Origin: an uncultured Psychrobacter sp.
GTDB lineage: Bacteria; Pseudomonadota; Gammaproteobacteria; Pseudomonadales; Moraxellaceae
DNA length: 64,000 nt
Reading direction: 5' to 3'
Assembly: GCA_947501045.1 (NCBI GenBank)
Contig: CANMUI010000005.1
Coordinates: 62,001-126,000 of the forward strand
Each line of letters begins with the position of its first letter. Position 1 is the stretch's first letter. Of this stretch, positions 1-7,365 are shown piece by piece. A program made the position numbers and the translations under genes. The notes beneath the pieces are model-generated. The model searched no databases and was not told the DNA's origin. It was given only the letters and a program-made list of their open reading frames with translations.

Positions 1-1075
1 CTAGGTTGGCACCAGACTGTTTGGCTTTTTCAATCCAATCCATGTTTGATGTTAATTGCTTATCATCAACGACCGGGCCCATAAAGATACCGTCATCAAG
101 CGCGTGACCGACCTTTAGAGTTTTCATGCGCTCAACCATAGCCTCGACAAAAGCGTCGTGGACACTGTCCATCACAATCAGGCGTGAGGAGGCGGTACAT
201 TTTTGTCCAGAACCGCCAAATGCACCAGCGATTGCAGCATCAACAGCGATTTGCATGTCAGCATCATCAGCGATGACTAGAGCATTTTTACTACCCATCT
301 CAAGCTGGCAGCGTACAAAGTTTGGCGCGGTAGCGGCAGCGACTTTACGACCCGTCGGCACTGAACCTGTAAAGCTGACCGCATCAATCTCTCTTGAGTG
401 GATAAGCGTGTCGCCTACTGAGGAGCCGCCACCTAATAGTAGGTTAAAGGTGCCTTCTGGCAGACCTTGACGATGAATGATTTCCGCTAAGGCAACGGCA
501 CTGGCTGGCGTTAAGTTCGCAGGCTTCCAAATGACACTATTGCCAAACGCGAGTGCTGGCGCGATTTTCCACACGGCAGTAGCAGTTGGGAAGTTCCAAG
601 GCGAGATAATAGCGACGACACCGACCGCTTCACGGGTGACTTCGACTTTGACACCCGGACGGACTGAGTCCGCAAGATCGCCCATTTGACGCAGCACTTC
701 GGCGGCATAATAATGAAAGAATTGTCCCGCGCGATAAATCTCCCCGCGACCCTCAAGAAAGGGTTTGCCTTCCTCAAGAGACAATAATGTGCCCAGCTCA
801 TCACAGCGCGCAATCAGCTCATCGCCAATTGCTTGCAAGATAGACTGCTTTTTCTCAAGTGGCGTCGCTTCCCACTTCGGCTGGGCAAGGCGTGCGGCAG
901 CAATGGCATCTTTGACTTGCTCCGTGCTTGCCTGCGCAAACTCGCCTAAATTTTCGCTAGTATCTGAGGGGTTAATATTATCAACGGTATCGTTGCCCGC
1001 TTGCCATTCGCCATTGATGTAAAGGGATTTGCTTGGGTCTTGTTGCAATACTTTTTGAGCAGTTTGTGCTGACAT
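1..1075 (-). CDS. NAD(P)-dependent aldehyde dehydrogenase, partial (KGSADH-like)
   Basis: The gene runs off the left edge; about 358 N-terminal residues are present with no frame break. The start is the ATG at 1075, with AAGGA just upstream. Visible family features are SPWNFP, which carries the oxyanion-hole Asn, the general-base Glu in CQLEMGSK, and the catalytic Cys in GGSGQKCTA. That Cys context resembles alpha-ketoglutarate semialdehyde dehydrogenases, so oxidation of a dicarboxylate semialdehyde to the acid is likely, but the substrate cannot be settled from this fragment. It is on the same strand as the RidA gene, with a 250-base spacer between them. Family assignment is secure; substrate is inference. 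Confidence 0.9.
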   Translation of the reverse strand, partial: MSAQTAQKVLQQDPSKSLYINGEWQAGNDTVDNINPSDTSENLGEFAQASTEQVKDAIAAARLAQPKWEATPLEKKQSILQAIGDELIARCDELGTLLSLEEGKPFLEGRGEIYRAGQFFHYYAAEVLRQMGDLADSVRPGVKVEVTREAVGVVAIISPWNFPTATAVWKIAPALAFGNSVIWKPANLTPASAVALAEIIHRQGLPEGTFNLLLGGGSSVGDTLIHSREIDAVSFTGSVPTGRKVAAATAPNFVRCQLEMGSKNALVIADDADMQIAVDAAIAGAFGGSGQKCTASSRLIVMDSVHDAFVEAMVERMKTLKVGHALDDGIFMGPVVDDKQLTSNMDWIEKAKQSGANL

Positions 1076-1160
1076 AAATACATCCTTAATAAAACGATTA
1101 AGAGTTTGATAAATGATCTGGCTTATCTAAAATGAAACAAGCATTGATACAGTTTTGTAT

Positions 1161-1190
1161 AGCTGGTATAAATTTTTTTCGCTTGCTGTG
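1161..1190. repeat. Dispersed-repeat-like segment, copy A
   Basis: CTGGTATAAATTTT followed by TTTCGCTTGCTGTGT resembles the segments at 33300 and 45372. Confidence 0.4.
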
Positions 1191-1327
1191 TGACTTCGTC
1201 ACTCCAGAGGCTTCAAAAAATTCACCCCACTTTTACTTGTACTTTAATAAGATTGACTATGTTCTAATGAAAAATAAAGAATAGTTAGTATTTTAATAAA
1301 ACTTAGTAGAATAATATTTTTTGAAAC

Positions 1328-1717
1328 TTAAGGCACAGCAGCATAAACGACCAGCTCGACTAGCATCTCTTCACGCGCAAGTCCTGCTATCACCAGTGCT
1401 GCTCGGTTTGGATAAGGAGCTTCGAAGTATTCAGCATAAACCTGATTGACCGCCTTTAAATACTCGCGGTCAGTTACATAGATAAGCACTTGTAATACCG
1501 CGTCCATGCCAACGCCAGCACTCTCTAACGTGTGCTTAAGGTTATCTAGCGTTTGCCGAGTTTGCGCTTCGATACCGCCTGTGACCACTTCCCCATTCTT
1601 ATCAATTGGAATTTGCGCAGTATATAGCGTGCCATTGTTAGTGACTGCCCACTCAAGAGGAGATTTTGAAGCATAAAGAGAGGTTTTAACCGCTTGTTTG
1701 GTTGAGTGAGTCGTCAT
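1328..1717 (-). CDS. RidA/YjgF/UK114 family protein
   Basis: A protein of about 129 residues of the Rid family. Members form trimers and hydrolyse reactive enamine/imine intermediates, or act as amidohydrolases in catabolic clusters. Typical features are the N-terminal TSLYASKSPLEWAV, a mid-protein segment ending in QTLDNLKHTLESAG, and the C-terminal AALVIAGLAREEMLVELVVYA. A longer reading frame starts at 1762. I prefer the ATG at 1717 because AAGGA lies 7 bases before it and the extension is unlike the family. It is divergent from the LysR gene at 1873, a common layout for a regulator and its target. It could be a catabolic Rid paralogue rather than the housekeeping RidA. Confidence 0.88.
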   Translation of the reverse strand: MTTHSTKQAVKTSLYASKSPLEWAVTNNGTLYTAQIPIDKNGEVVTGGIEAQTRQTLDNLKHTLESAGVGMDAVLQVLIYVTDREYLKAVNQVYAEYFEAPYPNRAALVIAGLAREEMLVELVVYAAVP

Positions 1718-1811
1718 GTCATGTTCCTTAAATAGATTTATAAACGTTTCTGTAGTTAGCATTTATGCTACCTGTTTAGATATGACAAATCTAACTAATT
1801 AAATATTAATA

Positions 1812-1832
1812 ATGATAAATTTAACTTATCAT
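1812..1832. promoter_or_regulatory. Candidate LysR operator between RidA and LysR genes
   Basis: A perfect inverted repeat, ATGATAA-N7-TTATCAT, lies in the divergent intergenic region 41 bases before the LysR start. Length and symmetry suit a LysR-type recognition site (T-N11-A class). Binding is inferred from position and symmetry only. Confidence 0.5.
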
Positions 1833-1872
1833 GTAGGAGATGTTTTAGATAAGTAGATTTGGATAATTGAAA

Positions 1873-2787
1873 ATGAAACTACAGCAATTACGGCACTTTT
1901 TATTAGTCGTCGAAGCAGGCGGTTTTCGGGCAGCGGCAGATCGCGCTCATCGCACGCAAGCGGCGCTATCGGCTTCTATCAAGGAGTTGGAGAAAACACT
2001 AGGTCAGCGTTTATTTGAGGCTGGCAATACCGCTACGCTTACGCCTTTTGGCGAGACCTGCCTGCCAAAAATTGAGCAGTTTATGACCATTGTGCAAGCG
2101 TTTGAGGAGGATTTAAAATCGGTTGCCGCCGGTGATAAAGGCAAGATAAGAATCGCCAGCGTACCGTCGCTAGTGACTAGATTACTACCAAATGTGCTTA
2201 TGGCTTATTCAGAGAAATATCCAAACATTGAGATTGTGTTGATAGATGATAATTCAGTTGGTGTGACCAATAGACTACTGGCAGGAGAGGTTGATTTAGC
2301 ATTAGGTAATTATAATAGTATCAGTCAAACTGATATAGACTTTACCCCTTTGATCTCTGATCCTATTGGCGTGGTTTGTCTAAAAAGCAATGTGCTAAAT
2401 AAGTCGTCACGCCCGTCAAAAGCCAATAACTCACGTAACAAAAAAGGTTTAAGCTGGCAGCAGCTCATAGATCAACCTTTCATTTATAATGGAACTTGTG
2501 TTTTGCTTGAGAACACACCAGCGCAGGCGCTAAACAGGCAAGCGCGTTATACTATCGAAAACATTACCTCACTATTTTCTTTATTACGTAACGATCTTGG
2601 TATTACTACTCTGCCTAAACTAGCTTTTCCAGCCAATGAGCCAGAACTAATTTGGATAGAGCTGTTAGAACCGGCTTTAACGCGGCAAATTGGTGTTTTT
2701 AAACGGGCCGACAAAACCATCTCGCCTGCCGCCCAAGCTTTTCATGAATTATGCATTGAGTATGTGCAAAACTACTATTTATTATAA
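1873..2787 (+). CDS. LysR-family transcriptional regulator
   Basis: About 304 residues. The N-terminal winged HTH reads LQQLRHFLLVVEAGGFRAAADRAHRTQ, followed by AALSASIKELEKTLGQRLFE, the standard LysR pattern. An effector-binding domain (about residues 90-300) follows. Such proteins usually activate a divergent gene upon ligand binding and repress themselves. An upstream in-frame TTG exists at 1867; the ATG at 1873 is preferred. The divergent RidA gene and the downstream TauE/SafE gene are the likely targets. The inducer is unknown, perhaps an amino acid or organosulfonate breakdown product, judging only from the neighbours. Confidence 0.92.
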   Translation: MKLQQLRHFLLVVEAGGFRAAADRAHRTQAALSASIKELEKTLGQRLFEAGNTATLTPFGETCLPKIEQFMTIVQAFEEDLKSVAAGDKGKIRIASVPSLVTRLLPNVLMAYSEKYPNIEIVLIDDNSVGVTNRLLAGEVDLALGNYNSISQTDIDFTPLISDPIGVVCLKSNVLNKSSRPSKANNSRNKKGLSWQQLIDQPFIYNGTCVLLENTPAQALNRQARYTIENITSLFSLLRNDLGITTLPKLAFPANEPELIWIELLEPALTRQIGVFKRADKTISPAAQAFHELCIEYVQNYYLL

Positions 2788-2845
2788 AGCTGGTATTGGT
2801 TGTCATTTGGCGATTTATTAACTATAAGAAGTCATAAAGTAGGGT

Positions 2846-3640
2846 GTGATAGTGGCTATTTTTATAGATTTTGATTTTATAGCTCTCTTGCAAGCCATTC
2901 CAAATTGGCATTTGGTTGTCTTGTTTATCGCTGGCATGACGGCCTTTATTATCTCTACTATATCGGGCGGCGGCGGTGCGATACTACTGATACCAGGGAC
3001 TTCTTGGATGCTTGGGGCAGCGGTTGCGGCGCCCATAATTAATTTAGGTACCTTTCTTAGTAATACCTCACGACTTTATCTATTTTGGAATGATATTGAC
3101 TGGTCACTGACTAAGTATTATGTGCCCAGTGCCATGATAGGAACGTGGTTAGCAGCGTTATTATTTAGCCGTTTAAATGCTGAATGGATTCAGCTATTAG
3201 TGGGCGCTTTTTTGGTATCCACCATCTTTCAATACAAGTTTGGCAAAGTCGCCAAAACTTTTGATATGCCAAAAGTAGGCTTTATTCCTTTAGGCTTTGC
3301 TATTGCTTTTATGAGCACCTTGGTAGGCGGTCTTGGGCCTATTCTTAACCCTTTTTATATGAATGCTGGTCTTGAGAAAGAAAATCTTATCGCCACCAAA
3401 ACCGCCAATTCTTTTTTTATGGGTATGGTACAAGTCGCCAGCTACAGTTTTTTTAATGTACTCACAGCAAAGCTCTGGGTTTACGGTCTTATATTAGGTC
3501 TAGGCGCAGTAGTCGGCAATATCATTGGCAAGCGTTTTTTGGCAGGCATGAGCATTGGTCAGTTTAGAGTGATGCTACTCCTACTTATGGTCATCAGTGG
3601 TCTTATAATGATCATAAGAAATATCGAGGTGCTATTTTAA
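2846..3640 (+). CDS. TauE/SafE family membrane exporter
   Basis: A 264-residue inner-membrane protein with about 8 hydrophobic segments. The first repeat has the glycine-rich ISTISGGGGAILLIP and the second has MSTLVGGLGPILNPF, the two half-repeats typical of TauE/SafE (UPF0721). Members export sulfite, sulfoacetate or related anions. The start is GTG at 2846 with a weak ribosome site. It lies 58 bases after the LysR gene on the same strand, so co-transcription is plausible. The transported compound is unknown. Confidence 0.88.
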   Translation: MIVAIFIDFDFIALLQAIPNWHLVVLFIAGMTAFIISTISGGGGAILLIPGTSWMLGAAVAAPIINLGTFLSNTSRLYLFWNDIDWSLTKYYVPSAMIGTWLAALLFSRLNAEWIQLLVGAFLVSTIFQYKFGKVAKTFDMPKVGFIPLGFAIAFMSTLVGGLGPILNPFYMNAGLEKENLIATKTANSFFMGMVQVASYSFFNVLTAKLWVYGLILGLGAVVGNIIGKRFLAGMSIGQFRVMLLLLMVISGLIMIIRNIEVLF

Positions 3641-3666
3641 TAAATCTTTGATTTGAGATGAAAGGT

Positions 3667-5418
3667 TCAGTTATTAGAACGATCTAAATGTTTAAGTCCG
3701 ATTGTCCTTAGCGTGCCTTTACCATCAATCTCTTTGATTACTAGTGACCACTCATCATTAATAGCGACGGTATCCCCTGCCACTGGTGCAGTTTCTAAGT
3801 TTGATTTTACATACTCCGCTACAGTTTGCCGCCACATAGCGGTCTTGGCATCCGTTTGCATAGCCTTAGCAAAAAACGGCAGATCGCCAAGCTGGACGTT
3901 AGGAGATAATAACCAATTTCCATAAAAGTCATCTATTTTCTTACGATCTATCGCCGTATCATTAAACACTTTAGCGATTTGACTGGCATAATCACCGCGC
4001 ATGGCATACCAGACATTGTCGCCATATTCTAGCTGCGTGTTTTTATCAACGACGATAATTTTTTGCGCGCGTACCAGCGCGAAGATGTTAATATCATCCG
4101 GGCTGACTCGGTTAGATACACTTTTGGGATGACGTCCAATAGCAAATGCGCCAGCATTGACCTCAAATTCGTACAAGGTAATACTGGCATTATCAGACAC
4201 CCATACTTTGTGCTTCTCTTTGGGCTCATCATTACTAGGAATGCGTACTTTAAACAGATTGGCCATGATAGGAATAGTCGTTCCTTGCAGTACCAAGGAC
4301 AATACGACCACGCCAAACGCAATATCAAATAATAAAAAAGCGTTATCTATTCCGGCCATTACTGGCAAAATAGCAAGGGTAATGGGCACCGCACCGCGCA
4401 GGCCGACCCAAGAGATAAAGCCGATCTCGCGGTCTTTGAATTTAAAAGGTTTGACGCTGGTATAAACTGCGATGGGACGTGCTATCAAAATCATAAAGGC
4501 GGCGATGGCGACTGAATAATGCCATACATTGATGACGTTGGAGGGGGTAACTAGCAAACCCAATACTACAAAGAGTACTGCTTGTGATAACCAAGCAAAG
4601 CTATCCATGACGCGCAGCACATGCTCGGTTGAGCGTACTTTATGATTACCGATGATGACACCAGTCAAATATACTGCCAAAAAGCCGCTACCGCCAAGCA
4701 AGTTGGTAGCGGCAAATACGGCCAGCCCCGCTGACAGAATCAAAATAGCGTACATGCCCTCGGCCAAACGCACTTTGGGCAGCAGCTGCGCTAGCAGGTA
4801 ACCGGCGAGCAGCCCGACTCCCAGGCCAAAACCCAATTGTTGCAGCAGCAGTCCTAAAAAACCAAAGGCCGTTTGGCCAACAGGATCTACGTTTAGGGCA
4901 ATCAAACCGGTCACTAACAAGATTGCTAAAGGATCGTTGGCACCAGATTCTAATTCAAGCGTAGCTTGTACGCGATCATTGAGCTTGACGCCGCCATTAC
5001 GCAATAAAGAAAACACTGCGGCGGCATCCGTTGAGCCGACGATGGCTGCCATCAATAAACCTATACGCCAATCAACGTCTAGCAGCCAAGTGACGAATAC
5101 GCCTAGTACCATGACGGTAGCCAGCACGCCCCAAGTCGCCAAAGTTACCGCAGGCTTGAGACCGACCCGAAAGGATTGAAAAGAGGTGCGTAGCCCCCCG
5201 TCTAGTAAAATACAAGCTAAGGCCGCCTGCCCTATAAAATTAGCAATGTTGTACTGGGAGAACTCAATACCTAAGAGACCCTCTTCACCCGCCAGCATAC
5301 CCACTATTAAGAACAATAGTAATAAAGGCAAGCCTAGACGAGCAGATAGGGTGCTTGCCATGATACTGGTAAATATCAATAGCGCCCCTACTAGATATAG
5401 GATATTTAAGGTATCCAT
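3667..5418 (-). CDS. nhaP2: K+/H+ antiporter, CPA1 family, with TrkA-C domain
   Basis: A 583-residue inner-membrane protein. About 12 transmembrane segments fill residues 1-390, including the CPA1-type motifs VGSTDAAAVFSLL and LELESGANDPLAILL with the ion-binding Asp residues. A cytosolic TrkA-C-like regulatory domain follows at about 400-490, then a C-terminal tail. Length and order match NhaP2/CvrA, which exchanges cytoplasmic K+ (or Na+) for protons and protects against potassium stress at alkaline pH. It converges with the TauE gene across 26 bases. Cation preference is taken from family knowledge. Confidence 0.93.
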   Translation of the reverse strand: MDTLNILYLVGALLIFTSIMASTLSARLGLPLLLLFLIVGMLAGEEGLLGIEFSQYNIANFIGQAALACILLDGGLRTSFQSFRVGLKPAVTLATWGVLATVMVLGVFVTWLLDVDWRIGLLMAAIVGSTDAAAVFSLLRNGGVKLNDRVQATLELESGANDPLAILLVTGLIALNVDPVGQTAFGFLGLLLQQLGFGLGVGLLAGYLLAQLLPKVRLAEGMYAILILSAGLAVFAATNLLGGSGFLAVYLTGVIIGNHKVRSTEHVLRVMDSFAWLSQAVLFVVLGLLVTPSNVINVWHYSVAIAAFMILIARPIAVYTSVKPFKFKDREIGFISWVGLRGAVPITLAILPVMAGIDNAFLLFDIAFGVVVLSLVLQGTTIPIMANLFKVRIPSNDEPKEKHKVWVSDNASITLYEFEVNAGAFAIGRHPKSVSNRVSPDDINIFALVRAQKIIVVDKNTQLEYGDNVWYAMRGDYASQIAKVFNDTAIDRKKIDDFYGNWLLSPNVQLGDLPFFAKAMQTDAKTAMWRQTVAEYVKSNLETAPVAGDTVAINDEWSLVIKEIDGKGTLRTIGLKHLDRSNN

Positions 5419-5716
5419 GACTTTGCCCTATATGTTGATAATTATTTTAACAGTGTCCTAAAGAGACGTCTCATTGTTCATTAAATTGCTATTAATATAT
5501 GCTTAACTTTATGTTCTGATCACTATAGTCGATTCACTATCGTTTCGCTACTAAGTACCGCTGTCAAAGCATAGCTATAATAAATAGTCGTAATGTAGAC
5601 AAAGAGTTTGCGACTTTATAACGAAAAGGAATAACCTCATGAAGTTTTGATGTTAGACCTTATAACTAAAGTCCGGATAATGGCCTCTTTGGTATCCATA
5701 TTTTTAGGAGTTTGTA

Positions 5717-7087
5717 ATGCAGTTATTATTATTGGTGGCTGTTTTTATAGCGTTACTTTATGGTTTGTGGCGTTATCACCGTCAGAGTGATTCGCTGAGC
5801 CGTAGCGTATTCCTAGGTTTATTCATCGGCGTGGGTTATGGTCTGGTGATCTCTACCCTTGGTATCGATACTAGCACCTTTTTGCCTTGGGTAAATATTA
5901 TCGGTAACGGCTATGTCAATTTGCTTAAAATGATTGCGATGCCCTTAGTTTTTATCTCCATACTGGCCGCTATTGCTCGCCTAGAAAAGGCCTCAATGAT
6001 CGGTTTTATGAGCTTTTGGATCATCGGTACTTTACTTGTGACCACAGGGATCGCTGCGTTAGACGGTGCCATCGTTGCCAATTTATTTAACCTTGATGCC
6101 AGCTCCATCGTTGCCGGTCAATCAGAGATTGCACGTGGGCAAAGCATGGTTGAGAGCAGTAGTGAAGTCACTGACCTGTCCATTCCGGGGTTGATCTTGA
6201 GCTTTATTCCCACTAGTATCGGCGCAACCTTTGCAGGACTGGAAAGTACCTCAATGATCTCAGCGGTGGTTATTGCCAGCTTACTAGGGATAGCAGCACT
6301 GACGGTTAATGCTAAAGAGCCTGAAAAAGGTGCAGTGATCATTCGCGCTATTGATGTACTACAAAGCTGGGTTATGGCGCTAGTGCGTTTTATTATCCGC
6401 TTAACCCCTTATGGCGTTTTTGCGCTGATGATAAAGGTAATCGTGACTACAGACGCCAGCGCTGTTTGGCAATTGGCAAAATTCCTACTGGCCTCCTACG
6501 TAGCTTTATTTATTGTACTGATCATGCACGCTATCATTATTTTATTGGCGGGACGCTCGCCGATTACCCACTTCAAAAAAATCGCACCAGTACTTACCTT
6601 TGCTTTTACCTCACGTAGCTCAGCCGCCTCTATTCCGTTAAATATCGATGTGCAGATTAACAAGCTTGGTATCGCTAAACCTATTGCTAACTTTTCCGCG
6701 TCTTTTGGCGCGACCATCGGTCAAAACGGCTGCGCAGGCGTTTATCCGGCTATGCTGGCGATCATGATTGCACCAACGATGGGACTTGATCCTTGGTCTA
6801 TTGGTTTTATAGCGTCTGTGGTTGGCGTGTCGATGATCGCCTCATTTGGGGTTGCCGGTGTCGGCGGCGGTGCAACCTTTGCAGCCATTATCGTACTATC
6901 TACCTTAGGTATGCCGCTTGAGCTTGCAGGCTTACTGATCTCAATTGAACCGCTAATTGATATGATGCGTACTTTAGTGAATGTGAGCGGCTCAATTACC
7001 TCAGGCGTGGTCGGTAATCGGATTCTTAGCGGCTCCAATCAGCCAGAGCAGCTAGTGGATTATGATACGCAGGTAAGCTCTAGTTAA
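5717..7087 (+). CDS. tcyP: L-cystine:cation symporter, TcyP/YdjN type
   Basis: A 456-residue member of the dicarboxylate/amino acid:cation symporter family, with about 8 transmembrane segments and two re-entrant loops. FTSRSSAASIPLN, followed by SFGATIGQNGCAGVYPAMLA, corresponds to the serine-rich loop and substrate region of cystine importers. The N-terminal half, with IGNGYVNLLKMIAMPLVFISIL, is typical of the family. The start has AGGAG 8 bases upstream. It likely imports cystine with a cation gradient. Its stop lies before the decayed tyrosinase linker at 7140. Confidence 0.92.
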   Translation: MQLLLLVAVFIALLYGLWRYHRQSDSLSRSVFLGLFIGVGYGLVISTLGIDTSTFLPWVNIIGNGYVNLLKMIAMPLVFISILAAIARLEKASMIGFMSFWIIGTLLVTTGIAALDGAIVANLFNLDASSIVAGQSEIARGQSMVESSSEVTDLSIPGLILSFIPTSIGATFAGLESTSMISAVVIASLLGIAALTVNAKEPEKGAVIIRAIDVLQSWVMALVRFIIRLTPYGVFALMIKVIVTTDASAVWQLAKFLLASYVALFIVLIMHAIIILLAGRSPITHFKKIAPVLTFAFTSRSSAASIPLNIDVQINKLGIAKPIANFSASFGATIGQNGCAGVYPAMLAIMIAPTMGLDPWSIGFIASVVGVSMIASFGVAGVGGGATFAAIIVLSTLGMPLELAGLLISIEPLIDMMRTLVNVSGSITSGVVGNRILSGSNQPEQLVDYDTQVSSS

Positions 7088-7139
7088 AAATTAGTTTCAT
7101 TGAGGTAAGAGTTATTTATTTTATAGCAATTTGGTATAA

Positions 7140-7365
7140 CAAGCTGCCCTGTTTGCACACAGACAACTTGCTTAGTATTTGAGCCGACTCACTTACATTG
7201 GTTGCCATGTACGAAAACCAAACTCGTACTGTCTCTATTGATGACGCTATCATCGTCATGATTGAATGCACTGATATTAAAATTTTTAGCTTACGCGGCT
7301 GTACTATTTACAGCCGTGTCGTTAAAAACTGACGCTATATTGATCGCTTTCACTATGGCAGGTCA
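7140..7365 (-). pseudogene. Decayed Ig-like linker of the tyrosinase gene
   Basis: The DNA just beyond the stop of the two-tyrosinase gene resembles the linker region found at 8340-8700 and 12430-12770. Matching blocks are at 7143-7170 (CTGCCC.GTTTGCACAC), 7192-7265 (GTACGAAAACCAAAC and the serine/arginine-rich stretch) and 7311-7350 (TACAGCCGTGTCGTTAAA). Between them sequence is missing and the frame is lost. The ancestral protein therefore continued past its second tyrosinase domain. An 8-bp perfect hairpin at 7296-7316 inside it might serve as a terminator. Confidence 0.7.
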
